A DNA stretch of 64,000 bases from positions 1 to 64,000 of the IMG/VR virus record IMGVR_UViG_3300005736_000002; one strand, written 5' to 3'. Every line of letters begins with the position of its first letter. Positions within the stretch are counted from its first letter, which is position 1. The notes under the pieces were generated by a model, which saw only the letters and a program-made list of their open reading frames with translations, had not been told where the DNA came from and made no database searches. Positions 1-7,637 of the stretch are shown in pieces. The DNA comes from a virus. The position numbers and the translations under genes were made by a program.

Positions 1-48
1 CGGACTGCAACTCCGTGTACGCCGGTTCGATTCCGACCCGCGCCTCCA
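1..48 (+). tRNA. tRNA-Cys (GCA), 3' part, cut by the window edge
   Basis: The sequence reads as the 3' part of a tRNA: anticodon stem CGGA/TCCG around a 7-base loop with anticodon GCA at 7-9, a variable region, a T-arm with TTCGATT loop, an acceptor strand CCGCGCC and an encoded CCA at 46-48. GCA is the cysteine anticodon. As I fold it, the T stem has one C-A mismatch. The 5' half lies outside the window. It is followed at once by a phage integrase, so this is a likely integration target. It could be the host gene or the tRNA-identical part of a phage attP; the window cannot decide. Confidence 0.85.
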
Positions 49-223
49 TCCACCAGTTTATAACCTTTCCAGCTTGTTCCACTAAATCCCAAAACCCTTG
101 ATTTTACTGGGTTTCGTGTCCTATGCTGTTTCACGTTGTTTCACCCTAGCCCAAGCATAGTGGGGGGATTTATGGGGGTATATTTGTGGTACCCCCAAAA
201 GTTGATACCCCCAGGGATAAAAT
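49..223. other. Candidate attL and integrase arm-site / promoter region
   Basis: No gene fits here. The stretch lies between the tRNA end and the integrase start. It holds three copies of the octamer TACCCCCA: 173-180 on the minus strand, 190-197 and 206-213 on the plus strand, just before the integrase start. Two GTTTCAC words lie near 129-142. Short repeats like these flanking a P4-type integrase commonly serve as arm-type binding sites and as integrase autoregulation sites. The core crossover would be in the tRNA 3' end. Function is inferred from position and repeats only. Confidence 0.5.
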
Positions 224-1474
224 ATGGCTCTTACAGACAAACATATTAAAGCTCTGGAACCCAGAGATAAGGATTACAAGGTATCGGACGGATTGGGCCT
301 GTACCTGCTGATCAAAAAGAATGGCGCTAAGTACTGGCGTATGAAATTTCGATTCAAAGTGGACGGGAAGTTAAAAGAGAAGGTTCTGGCGATCGGTGTG
401 TATCCCGAAGTTTCTCTGAAGAAAGCTCGAGAAGAAACACTCTCTGCTCGTTCTCTCCTGGATAAAGGTATTAATCCAATCGAGCACCGGAGGACTGAGC
501 AGCCTGTTCAGTTAACGGACACCTCTTTTCTGCGTATTGCTGAAGAATGGTTCAAGATGAAATCCGCTACCTGGTCGGATAAGACCTCCGATCGTAATCG
601 ATCCATTATGGATCTATGGGTTCTCCCTGCGATTGGTGAGCGTGATATGAATGAAATGAAACCTCTCGATATTCTAAAAGCCTGTAAAACAGCAGAAGAC
701 GCTGGTCATTTAGAAACGGCTCATCGAATGCGAGGCATGATTGATAACGTGTATCGCTACGGAATTATTTTAGAGTATGTAGATTTTAATCCGGCGGCAG
801 ATGTGAAGGGTGCACTGACTTCTACTAAGAAGAATCATTATGCGGCAATTACGGACCCGGAAGAGGTCGGACATCTGCTGGTGGCTATGGACGAGTACAA
901 AGGAACCTTTGTCGTAAAGACAGCAACGTGGTGTTCTGCTTACTGGTTCTGTCGTCCTGGGGAAGTGAGATATTTGGAGTGGGATGAGGTAAACCTCAAA
1001 GACAACATGGTGGTTGTCCCTGCTTCTAAGATGAAGCAGTTAAAGAATGCACTGGTGCAGGATCACATGATCCCGTTGTGTACTCAGAGTGCTCAGTTAT
1101 TAAAAGATCTGTACCCCATCACAGGGCGTTCTAAATACGTTTTTCCTTCAGCTCGAGGCGGAAGTAGGCCTTTATCCGAAAACACCGTGAGAGTCGCTCT
1201 GAGAACCATGGGATATGATAAAACTCAAATGACTGCTCACGGGTTCAGGGCCATGGCCCGTACTCTCTTGGATGAAGAACTGGAGTACCGGGTGGATTGG
1301 ATTGAACACCAACTGGCCCATGAAGTTAAGGATGCCAACGGTCGTGCTTATAACCGTACTAAGTTCCTGGCTCAACGGAAAACGATGATGCAGGACTGGG
1401 CGGACTATCTGGATGAATTGAAATTCAAGACAAACAATGGGCTTCCGATTATACGGAAACATGAGAGTGTCTGA
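224..1474 (+). CDS. int: Tyrosine site-specific recombinase, P4-type integrase
   Basis: This 416-residue protein has the usual length and layout of P4/CP4-57-type integrases. Residues 1-90 form the DUF4102 arm-binding domain, about 100-190 the core-binding SAM-like domain, and 210-400 the catalytic domain. The catalytic set is visible: R244 (in CRPGEV), H339 and R342 (HGFR), H366 and nucleophile Y376. Start ATG 224 has AGGGA about 7 bases upstream. It lies next to a tRNA 3' end, the normal target of the family. Its 3' end overlaps the AlpA-like gene on the other strand by 26 bases. It would carry out integration and, with an excisionase, excision. An integrase is unexpected in an N4-type phage. 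Confidence 0.95.
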   Translation: MALTDKHIKALEPRDKDYKVSDGLGLYLLIKKNGAKYWRMKFRFKVDGKLKEKVLAIGVYPEVSLKKAREETLSARSLLDKGINPIEHRRTEQPVQLTDTSFLRIAEEWFKMKSATWSDKTSDRNRSIMDLWVLPAIGERDMNEMKPLDILKACKTAEDAGHLETAHRMRGMIDNVYRYGIILEYVDFNPAADVKGALTSTKKNHYAAITDPEEVGHLLVAMDEYKGTFVVKTATWCSAYWFCRPGEVRYLEWDEVNLKDNMVVVPASKMKQLKNALVQDHMIPLCTQSAQLLKDLYPITGRSKYVFPSARGGSRPLSENTVRVALRTMGYDKTQMTAHGFRAMARTLLDEELEYRVDWIEHQLAHEVKDANGRAYNRTKFLAQRKTMMQDWADYLDELKFKTNNGLPIIRKHESV

Positions 1475-1670
1475 TTTTTTCGAGCCAGCGTTTAATATCG
1501 GACTCTAACCATCCGACACGCTGGCCTCCCAGACTGACTTGTTTCGGGAAGGTGCCGGCCTTCATCTGACGATATATGGTCGTTCTTCCCAGGGAAGTCT
1601 TTTTGATGACTTCATTTACATTCAGTACACGATCATCTTCCTGTACTTCAAGGTCTTGATAGGAGGTCAT
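1449..1670 (-). CDS. AlpA-like helix-turn-helix protein, probable excisionase/regulator
   Basis: 73 residues with the pattern of the AlpA/MerR-like family: a strand-HTH start (residues 16-35, LNVNEVIKKTSLGRTTIYR), then MKAGTFPKQVSLG and a C-terminal helix following GWLESDIKRWL. AlpA relatives act as transcription activators of P4-type integrases or as excisionase-like DNA-binding factors. The gene converges on the integrase and overlaps its end by 26 bases, so expression of one could disturb the other. Upstream it overlaps the neighbouring 106-residue membrane gene by 4 bases, so it is the last gene of the leftward operon. Role as recombination directionality factor is an inference. Confidence 0.85.
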   Translation of the reverse strand: MTSYQDLEVQEDDRVLNVNEVIKKTSLGRTTIYRQMKAGTFPKQVSLGGQRVGWLESDIKRWLEKIRHSHVSV

Positions 1671-1987
1671 TCTGTATCTCCAGGTTTTTTTAGAAGCTTT
1701 ACTAAGTTTCTGTTTTGTTTAATAAGCTCAGCGTTAATTTCTTTCGATTCTAGGAGGAATTGTTGTAATTTTTTAATGTGCTCATCTTTGTAGTCTTCTC
1801 CAGGTTCAGCCTTTTTTCGCGCAGGCCCGTAGAACCAGTTCGATAAAAACATAGCTGCATAGGCCGTACCGACTCCGTAGAACATGACATACCCAAGGTC
1901 TTCCCACTTGAGTAGATCAACCATAACGGTAGTGGACACATACCAGGTACCGCAGTACAGGAAGAGGGCGGAGATTGCTCTAATCAT
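1667..1987 (-). CDS. Small membrane protein with C-terminal coiled coil
   Basis: 106 residues. About residues 1-25 and 30-52 are two hydrophobic segments, followed by YGPARKK, typical of a cytoplasmic positive boundary. Residues 65-100 are charged and helical with coiled-coil character and end LVKLLKKPGDTE. I do not recognise the family. It is coupled to the genes on both sides: its start shares one base with the end of the 161-residue gene and its end overlaps the AlpA-like start. An inner-membrane location is likely. The position next to the integration genes would suit a lysogeny-specific accessory gene, but nothing in the sequence proves this. Confidence 0.7.
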   Translation of the reverse strand: MIRAISALFLYCGTWYVSTTVMVDLLKWEDLGYVMFYGVGTAYAAMFLSNWFYGPARKKAEPGEDYKDEHIKKLQQFLLESKEINAELIKQNRNLVKLLKKPGDTE

Positions 1988-2472
1988 CAGGCTTTATCCT
2001 TGAGTTGTTGGGCGTATTTTTCCAAAAAGAGCCCTACATCATCACCGAACTCTCTACGCATTATGTCTTGAAGCACCTCAACCGTCCTGACATCCATCTC
2101 TACAGCTAAATTCTCCATTACAGCTAGATCAAAGGTAAGTTTAGCAACCTTTGCTAGTAGCTCGTCGCGCTCTCGCTCGGTGCGGATGAGGCGAAAGGCG
2201 ATATCTGGATCACTAATTTTGAACAAATGGTATGCTGATGTAAGAACAACATTACCGTCTTTGAATATCAGTTCAGTTTCGTGCCAGTTGTGACCGGCGT
2301 TAGTGGTGAACTCGCACTTAACACCTAAAGGCGGTAAACCATCACTGTCCCATTTTGGGACTGATTGTTCCTGTTTTGGTTGTTCCTTCTTACCCGCACA
2401 TCCTTCGCAGTTTTGTGCTGTTGGATCATCCCTGCGCAGACAACGCATATCACAATTCTTTTTATCTTTCAT
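1987..2472 (-). CDS. Hypothetical protein with cysteine-rich N-terminus
   Basis: 161 residues. The first 27 residues contain four cysteines (C8, C12, C22, C25) in a lysine-rich context, a possible small metal-binding site. Residues 40-75 look like beta structure (VKCEFTTNAGHNWHETELIF). Residues 95-160 are charged and helical. No known family is recognised. Start ATG at 2472 has a GGAG-type Shine-Dalgarno sequence just upstream. The downstream membrane gene begins on its last base, so the two are translationally coupled. Confidence 0.65.
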   Translation of the reverse strand: MKDKKNCDMRCLRRDDPTAQNCEGCAGKKEQPKQEQSVPKWDSDGLPPLGVKCEFTTNAGHNWHETELIFKDGNVVLTSAYHLFKISDPDIAFRLIRTERERDELLAKVAKLTFDLAVMENLAVEMDVRTVEVLQDIMRREFGDDVGLFLEKYAQQLKDKA

Positions 2473-2511
2473 AACCCTCTCCTCTAAAGTATCTCGGCAA
2501 TCTCTGATTAC

Positions 2512-2838
2512 TTACTGTTGGTTTCCTATGAGCTTTATGTACTCAGACTCCTCCATAAGTATTTTATTTGGTTCAGACTTACGGAGGATGTGGAGCACTT
2601 TTTCATCTGGAGCTTCACCAGCGATCACCTTATTCAGGGAGGTTTTAGGTAGATCCTTTACCGCTGAATGATATTTACGGGTAAAGCCTCGTCTGAAAAT
2701 ATACGAGTGCATGTTGTGTATGTTGGTTTCGAATTTTACTGAAATGTCTTTTACAGACATGTGTTCCTCTTCATAGAGAATACGAATAAGCTCTCTGTCT
2801 TCTTCGAGTGCACTGAAAACCATTCCTTTATTAGACAT
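2512..2838 (-). CDS. Putative HTH protein ending in an xIKLIG tail
   Basis: 108 residues. Residues 15-52 resemble a helix-turn-helix (ELIRILYEEEHMSVKDISV, then a recognition-helix-like NIHNMHSYIF and basic RRGFTRKYH). The rest is helical and charged. The protein ends EYIKLIGNQQ, the same hydrophobic tail seen in the small-gene array at 15-20.8 kb, which makes it a distant member by that motif. It overlaps the upstream 107-residue gene by 8 bases. A DNA-binding role is inferred from the HTH pattern and is not certain. Confidence 0.65.
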   Translation of the reverse strand: MSNKGMVFSALEEDRELIRILYEEEHMSVKDISVKFETNIHNMHSYIFRRGFTRKYHSAVKDLPKTSLNKVIAGEAPDEKVLHILRKSEPNKILMEESEYIKLIGNQQ

Positions 2839-3154
2839 AGCGTTCAGGATGGGTTTTAGCGTGTAAAATCATCCCGCCCCCGTAATGTTGGGTTTTTTCG
2901 CCGTTACGCACAGCAGAGTCACCCAGCTTACCTCCACCCAACCGCATGGCGGCATTACGCCAGATGGCTTTGAAGGCTTCGCCTTCATCGAAGGTCATAT
3001 CCAGAGCACGAATGATGTCTTCACACTCGGTTATGTGGGGATCTAAACGCTTTGGATGGGTTATATGAGCCAGGTAGTAATTGCTATCGCCACCAGAAGA
3101 TTCCTTTTCGGAAGGTTTCTGGGTCATCTGGGTTTCTGGAATTCCGCGTGTCAT
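2831..3154 (-). CDS. DUF3310-like phage protein
   Basis: 107 residues. After a low-complexity N-terminus (about 30 residues), the segment ITECEDIIRALDMTFDEGEA followed by FKAIWRN has the paired-helix pattern of DUF3310-type phage proteins (consensus of the sort E-DII-A--L---EGN-FKYIWR). The C-terminus is Gly-rich, then basic and aromatic. DUF3310 proteins occur widely in phages; their exact role is unclear, although some are annotated as nucleotide-metabolism or kinase-associated proteins. It is the first gene after the terminator at 3232-3266, so it probably starts the last short operon before the integrase. Confidence 0.55.
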   Translation of the reverse strand: MTRGIPETQMTQKPSEKESSGGDSNYYLAHITHPKRLDPHITECEDIIRALDMTFDEGEAFKAIWRNAAMRLGGGKLGDSAVRNGEKTQHYGGGMILHAKTHPERYV

Positions 3155-3231
3155 CAGGGTCTAATGCCTCAAAAATTATAAAGAAAAGAGTTAAAGCCAG
3201 TATCTCGGTGGATACCCAACATAAATAAGTC

Positions 3232-3266
3232 ATAAAAAATCGGGCAGAGGTGTTTCCACATGCCCG
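3232..3266 (-). terminator. Rho-independent terminator (leftward)
   Basis: On the minus strand CGGGCA (6 bp) pairs with TGCCCG around a loop that holds a smaller GTG/CAC stem, followed by ATTTTTTATG. It lies 18 bases after the stop of the 3284-3511 gene, so it ends the leftward operon coming from the DNA polymerase region. Just downstream, at about 3200-3215, is a GTATC/GATAC inverted pair with the word GATACCCAACA, also found at 19674. Confidence 0.8.
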
Positions 3267-3283
3267 TAAGTAGCGAGGTGTAA

Positions 3284-3511
3284 TCAGTGCATCCTGGGGG
3301 GTTCTTCGTAGACTTCTACTTTGGAGCCTTCTTTAAGTGGCTCCATAACCAAGGGCATCCCCATATTCAATTGAGCCAACATGAACATCAGATCCTGCTC
3401 GGCTCCTTCAGGGAGTACAAAGCGCATCGGTTGTCCGTTCAGTTCGGCATATACGGTCAGATTTTTAAAAGGAAGTTCTGCTTCCTGGTCAACTTGAAGT
3501 TCTTCAGTCAT
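3284..3511 (-). CDS. Small acidic hypothetical protein
   Basis: 75 residues, acidic (pI clearly low), with a Met-rich central segment (MFMLAQLNMGMPLVME) and a C-terminal EEPPRMH. No family recognised. It overlaps the upstream 82-residue gene by 4 bases (ATGA) and is the last gene before a strong terminator. Composition suggests a soluble protein. Nothing further can be said. Confidence 0.65.
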   Translation of the reverse strand: MTEELQVDQEAELPFKNLTVYAELNGQPMRFVLPEGAEQDLMFMLAQLNMGMPLVMEPLKEGSKVEVYEEPPRMH

Positions 3512-3756
3512 CGGGCTACACGCCTTTCTGAGATACGTTGGAAGGCCTCTAGGTCTGCCTCCAACTCATAGGGTTGATTGCTGAATAGGAAACGCTCGTG
3601 ACCGATCTCACCAGTTACACAGTCGTTGGTGATGGTGATCTTAGTACCGGGTTTCAGTATCTGGCTCAGTTTTTTCAAAGAGTCGATACAGAAGCCCATG
3701 CGCGTAGGCTGAAGTTGAGTAATCATTGCTTGCTTGATTGCTTTCTGAGCTTCCAT
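3508..3756 (-). CDS. Hypothetical protein
   Basis: 82 residues. The N-terminus is helical (EAQKAIKQAMITQL). The middle, GTKITITNDCVTGEIGHERF, looks like a beta hairpin, and the C-terminus is helical and basic. No family recognised. ATG at 3756 is preceded by GAGGTGATGTC, a good Shine-Dalgarno. The gene sits in a run of small leftward genes with 4-12 base gaps or overlaps, so it is co-transcribed with its neighbours. Confidence 0.65.
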   Translation of the reverse strand: MEAQKAIKQAMITQLQPTRMGFCIDSLKKLSQILKPGTKITITNDCVTGEIGHERFLFSNQPYELEADLEAFQRISERRVAR

Positions 3757-3767
3757 GACATCACCTC

Positions 3768-3962
3768 TTATTTAAACTTTTCCCAGTCCGTCGCACAGTC
3801 TGCATCGCAGAACAGTTTGGGACTGCCTTTAGGGAACTTTTCTTCACAGTTGTAACAACAACCCATCGGGCTGATGGTTGGCCCTGCGTTACGGGCCGCT
3901 TGAATACGAGCCTCTAATACGAAGCTCTCTTTTTTGTCAGATAAATCACAAACGTCAGGCAT
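3768..3962 (-). CDS. Small zinc-ribbon-like protein
   Basis: 64 residues. The C-terminal half has CYNCEEKFPKG then KLFCDADCATDW: a C-x2-C ... C-x3-C set of the treble-clef or DksA-like zinc finger kind (cysteines near 37, 40, 52, 56). The N-terminal half is a charged helix (LEARIQAARNAG). DksA/TraR-type phage proteins bind RNA polymerase, but this one lacks an obvious long coiled coil, so only zinc binding is suggested. The upstream gene stops 9 bases before its ATG. Confidence 0.65.
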   Translation of the reverse strand: MPDVCDLSDKKESFVLEARIQAARNAGPTISPMGCCYNCEEKFPKGSPKLFCDADCATDWEKFK

Positions 3963-3971
3963 ATTGCCTCC

Positions 3972-4208
3972 TTAATATATGGCCCATTTCACGACACCTT
4001 TTATGTGTTCATTGGTATCTGGATCACGATAGTTAGGGTCTGATTTGTAGGTGGCTACATAATCGGGACGGATTGCTTTCCTCTCGGTACCGTCATCGAG
4101 TTGAACCAGGAGTAATATGCCTGGAGAGGGAAATTCACGTACCTGATGCCATAGGCGGTCATCGGGCTTATTAATCAGGGGGTGGTAGAAGTAATACTGG
4201 GAATTCAT
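3972..4208 (-). CDS. Hypothetical protein
   Basis: 78 residues, rich in Tyr, Pro and Asp (MNSQYYFYHPLINKPDDRLW). It looks like a small beta-rich soluble domain (GILLLVQLDDGTERKAIRP), similar in feel to short phage SH3-like folds. No family assignment. Its start overlaps the stop of the 54-residue gene upstream as ATGA, evidence of translational coupling and support for that upstream small gene. Confidence 0.6.
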   Translation of the reverse strand: MNSQYYFYHPLINKPDDRLWHQVREFPSPGILLLVQLDDGTERKAIRPDYVATYKSDPNYRDPDTNEHIKGVVKWAIY

Positions 4209-4369
4209 AAAGCGCCTTTAAAAGATCGCCCCATACACCCTCTGAAAGGGTGCGGTTGCATGTCTTCACCTTTCGGTGCCACTGATGAACTTTTCGTAAG
4301 TTCATAAAACGCTGGTTTGATTACCGGGGCTTGGGCAATAAAGACCAGTTGCAGGAGGAATAGGATCAT
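4205..4369 (-). CDS. Tiny protein with hydrophobic N-terminus
   Basis: This 54-residue frame begins on the stop of the 169-residue gene (ATGA) and ends on the start of the 78-residue gene (ATGA), which strongly supports it as a real coupled gene. Residues 2-14 (ILFLLQLVFIAQA) are hydrophobic and look like a signal peptide or short membrane anchor. The rest is polar and basic. The DNA holds three perfect stem-loops within the coding part: AGGGTG/CACCCT, CACC-GAAA-GGTG and an 8-bp ATGAACTT/AAGTTCAT stem. A control role on mRNA is possible. Confidence 0.55.
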   Translation of the reverse strand: MILFLLQLVFIAQAPVIKPAFYELTKSSSVAPKGEDMQPHPFRGCMGRSFKGAL

Positions 4370-4875
4370 GAGGCTTTCTCTTCCGGTAGGAAGTAAATTT
4401 CACCTGTTTCGCTGTTACGTTGTGCTTCAAAGGCACCCAGCTTACGGAAAATACGATCGATCTCGGCTTCACTGAAATCCTGGCCTTCAGGTGAGGCCAT
4501 CCAACCGGCACCAATAAAATGATGTCTATTGACTGATTTGATTAGGGTGTTGTGTTGGTCGTTCAGGAATTCGATGAGTTCGTGCTGGTAGTATTTTTCG
4601 TTGGAGGCAATGAGTTCGGACTTGGTGTATTCCTGTCCATTTTGATCTCTGCAGAATACTGCGATTACAACACTCCATTCGAAGGGTTGGTTGCCTAACG
4701 CATAGGCTAATCGTTTATCGACGACAATTTGTTTATCCTGCCTTAAACAGTACAGGTTATTAATATCGTCACCCGTAACATACGTTACTAGTTTATTTTT
4801 AAGAGCAATTCTGTCTACAACTCCATTTATTTTCTTAGGGTTGTATTTTTTGTTTCTCTTTTTAATTCTACTCAT
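4366..4875 (-). CDS. Hypothetical protein with basic N-terminus
   Basis: 169 residues. The first 16 residues are strongly basic (MSRIKKRNKKYNPKKIN). A beta-rich middle part (WSVVIAVFCRDQNGQEYTKS) is followed by helices and a C-terminal segment. No family recognised. It is the first gene after the terminator behind the DNA polymerase. The 5' end of the gene and its upstream region are AT-rich (about 4750-4960), as at other operon starts in this phage, so a promoter is likely there. Confidence 0.65.
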   Translation of the reverse strand: MSRIKKRNKKYNPKKINGVVDRIALKNKLVTYVTGDDINNLYCLRQDKQIVVDKRLAYALGNQPFEWSVVIAVFCRDQNGQEYTKSELIASNEKYYQHELIEFLNDQHNTLIKSVNRHHFIGAGWMASPEGQDFSEAEIDRIFRKLGAFEAQRNSETGEIYFLPEEKAS

Positions 4876-4963
4876 ATAAAAAACCTTACGAGATTATTAA
4901 TAATCTTCGTTAGCGGGGTTATTAATAATATAGGAAAGTTTCTTTTGTTTTAATCAAAACTGC

Positions 4964-4984
4964 AAAAAAGCCCCCGGAGGGGGC
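4964..4984 (-). terminator. Rho-independent terminator after DNA polymerase
   Basis: Minus-strand stem GCCCCC/GGGGGC (4970-4984) with a 3-base loop, followed by TTTTTT. It lies 5 bases after the DNA polymerase stop codon. Confidence 0.9.
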
Positions 4985-4989
4985 TATTA

Positions 4990-7629
4990 TTATGCGGCTA
5001 CTTTCTCAGTACAGAGATTAATAATCTCTTCTTCTGTAGCGCCATTTGGAAGGGTTATATCTTCTGACCAATCTGGATAGAAAATATCGAGTTCACCACC
5101 CAAAGGTACATCTGGATGGTAAAGTTCAGGTAAGCCTTGCCACTCCATTGCTTCTGTGACGACACCGTTTGCATACTCCATTACGACCGAATCATTTCGG
5201 ATCAAGAAGTACTGAGCATCATGGATATGTGCTACTGGGAGGATGTCGTATCTGAAGTTGGAGTTCAGGGTTTTTTCCTGTACCTCGATGGCAGCACGGT
5301 TATTCAGTAGACCATAGGATTGGCCCAATGCGTTACCGGCTGTTCTGCCTTCCTTCTTCGCCTCATACGGGGTTTTCTTCGAATCCCACAGGACTTGCTT
5401 CAGAAGGGGAGTACGGACTCTCAGACCGAACGCTACTGTCACATACCCATCTTTGGTGGCTTGCTTGATTTGATCAGCAACCCACTTATCTGAGACGTGA
5501 TAGAGCTTGTGGTAGTTATCTTCAATGGCTTTGGCTTCTGCCTCCGGTAAACCGGTCTGATCCATGATCGCATGGTAGGTACCACCGTAGGTCAGGGCAA
5601 AGGTTGGAACCTTTGAGGCCTGTCTCAGGGGTTTGTACTTCTTAGCGATGGAATTGATCGATTGTACCGTTTCTTTGATGTCAGACATCTGATCACCAAA
5701 GTAGGCATACGCACGTAGACAGTGACCATCATAACCGTCGGTATACACCTTCAGCTTCTGAGGATCACGCGTTGTCAGAGCACTGATTCTGTCTTCCAAA
5801 GAAGCAAAGTCAGCGCCTGCAAATAACCAACCTGGGGGTGCTGAGAAGCACATTTTAACCAGCTTGGCCCACTGGTTCCCTGCAGATGGAATGTTCTGTA
5901 GGTTAGGGCCGGATGAGCTTAAACGCCCACTGACTGTTCCGCCTAGATTGAAGTTACCGTGAAGGTAATACCAGCCATCTTCTTTCAGAACAGCCCCTTC
6001 AAAAGCCTTGATGAACGTACCGAGAATTTTCGAGGCATCCGCTATTTCTACGAGGGAGTCGATAAGTTCATGTACGGTAACGTTCCTGGTGTGGTTCTTT
6101 AGCTTTTTGAGAGTATCAGCGCCTACAGCAGGCTGCTTACTGTCTGTCAGATCCAGTACAGGCAAGTTCAACATGTCATACAGCAAATACTGTATTTGGG
6201 TGTTCGAGCCTGGATTAAACACAATGGCTTTATTACTGGTTTTAAATACATCCCAGTCTTTACGCTTTATGTTTTCCGGATGTTTGGCTTTCTTTCTTCG
6301 ATCGTCGAAGTCTTTCTCCCAGGCTTTACGTGACAGGTCTTCTTCAAGTACCTGAATATACGGTAAGCCTTTGAGAATTTTATCGTGCTTTTTAATCTCT
6401 GCTTCCAGTACGACACGGGCTTCTTTTACTTTCTCCATATTGATCGGCATCCCGGTCAGCTCCATCTGGAGAATGACTTTGACGCTGGGGATCATAATGT
6501 CGTTGTAAATTTGAAGCTGCTTGTCTGCAGTCATCGTTGGGGCATGTTTTTTGTACACATACCAGGTCGATAGGCAGTCCACGAGGTTGTACTGGAGAAG
6601 ATCCGGTTTCGGAATTACTGAGATGTCCTCGATGTCATTATGCGCCCAGTTACCCGCAAACTCGTGTGCCTGAGCCTTGAGGCCCAGATCATTCCCGGAG
6701 GTAGAGTTTGTGGCTAGGTAGGTCACAATCTTCGTATCGTGGAAACCACGGGTCATCACCTCAATACCTTTCTGCTTACCCTTTTCATCCAGAAGAGTCG
6801 CCATCCAGAGCGTGTTCACGATGATTTTTAAATCATAATTCGCGTTGTGCCAGATGATCTTACCTTCGTAGGTTTCAAAGAATTTCATGAGCAGGTCACG
6901 TATCGCCTGACGACGTAGGAAGCTCACCTGGTTCGGGTGATCCTCTAAATCGACAGGGAAGGCGAGGCCGTTATGTTCATCCCATGCGAAACCGATGGTG
7001 CCTATCCCCGTTTCCCAGAATTTCAGTGAGAACGCTTCTATGTCACAACTGAGCATCGGGTACTGGTGTAGGGATTCTAACGCCTGCCTAATACCCAAGT
7101 AGTCAGTAGGGTACTGGGCCGAGTGAATGATACCGCCCCCGAGCTCCTGGTACTGACCTTTGAGTAGGTCGCTGATTGTTTTAATCGCCATGTCCAGTTT
7201 GTCCTGGATCTCTGGTTTGTAGAAGATCGCACCGTAATTGGGGGCCAGTGTGACCGTCATATCCTCATAGGTTTCTTTGGTTGTGCTGTTTTGGTATTTG
7301 CAGTCCAGGACATAGCCGTAGTGAGGATCGACTTTACCCACTTTCGTGAGTGACTTGAAATACTGGCTGTCAGCACAGAGGATATTTTTTACACCCAGGT
7401 TTTTCAAAGCCGGTAAAAGGTTATTGAGATAAGGCTCCCAAGTACCTTTGGGACATTTACCGTTTTGAGCGTAATCCAGGGTGAAACAAATCAGAGAATC
7501 TTTATTAACACCTTGTTGAACCAATGGCTCAACATAATGTTCTAAGAGGGACTTTTTATTAAAACTGGAACTTTTAATTAAAATGGCGGTTTCATAGGTG
7601 TCAGCTTCTTTAAATAATAAGTGACGCAT
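4990..7629 (-). CDS. Family A DNA polymerase with 3'-5' exonuclease (N4 gp39-like)
   Basis: 879 residues, the size of N4-type replicative DNA polymerases. An N-terminal module of about 190 residues has no motif I recognise. The proofreading exonuclease follows: D196/E198 (SCDIEAF), HNANYD with D266, and YNLVDC with D351. The polymerase domain carries motif A (FAGADFASLEDR, D607), motif B (R669, K673, Y681 in RQASKVPTFALTYGG) and motif C (HIHDAQ, D804). It copies the phage genome. It heads leftward into a strong terminator and is preceded by a 172-residue gene and the helicase in one operon. The first 40 codons are AT-rich relative to the rest. Confidence 0.95.
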   Translation of the reverse strand: MRHLLFKEADTYETAILIKSSSFNKKSLLEHYVEPLVQQGVNKDSLICFTLDYAQNGKCPKGTWEPYLNNLLPALKNLGVKNILCADSQYFKSLTKVGKVDPHYGYVLDCKYQNSTTKETYEDMTVTLAPNYGAIFYKPEIQDKLDMAIKTISDLLKGQYQELGGGIIHSAQYPTDYLGIRQALESLHQYPMLSCDIEAFSLKFWETGIGTIGFAWDEHNGLAFPVDLEDHPNQVSFLRRQAIRDLLMKFFETYEGKIIWHNANYDLKIIVNTLWMATLLDEKGKQKGIEVMTRGFHDTKIVTYLATNSTSGNDLGLKAQAHEFAGNWAHNDIEDISVIPKPDLLQYNLVDCLSTWYVYKKHAPTMTADKQLQIYNDIMIPSVKVILQMELTGMPINMEKVKEARVVLEAEIKKHDKILKGLPYIQVLEEDLSRKAWEKDFDDRRKKAKHPENIKRKDWDVFKTSNKAIVFNPGSNTQIQYLLYDMLNLPVLDLTDSKQPAVGADTLKKLKNHTRNVTVHELIDSLVEIADASKILGTFIKAFEGAVLKEDGWYYLHGNFNLGGTVSGRLSSSGPNLQNIPSAGNQWAKLVKMCFSAPPGWLFAGADFASLEDRISALTTRDPQKLKVYTDGYDGHCLRAYAYFGDQMSDIKETVQSINSIAKKYKPLRQASKVPTFALTYGGTYHAIMDQTGLPEAEAKAIEDNYHKLYHVSDKWVADQIKQATKDGYVTVAFGLRVRTPLLKQVLWDSKKTPYEAKKEGRTAGNALGQSYGLLNNRAAIEVQEKTLNSNFRYDILPVAHIHDAQYFLIRNDSVVMEYANGVVTEAMEWQGLPELYHPDVPLGGELDIFYPDWSEDITLPNGATEEEIINLCTEKVAA

Positions 7630-7637
7630 TTGTATTC

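Noticed and set aside
4302-4514. A 70-codon leftward frame overlapping the 169-residue gene
   Set aside because: It lies in another frame of a better supported gene, while the ATGA-linked 54-codon frame at 4205-4369 explains the same region.
4970-4984. GCCCCC-GGA-GGGGGC as an N4-type promoter hairpin
   Set aside because: It is followed by a T run on the leftward strand directly after the DNA polymerase stop, so an intrinsic terminator explains it better.
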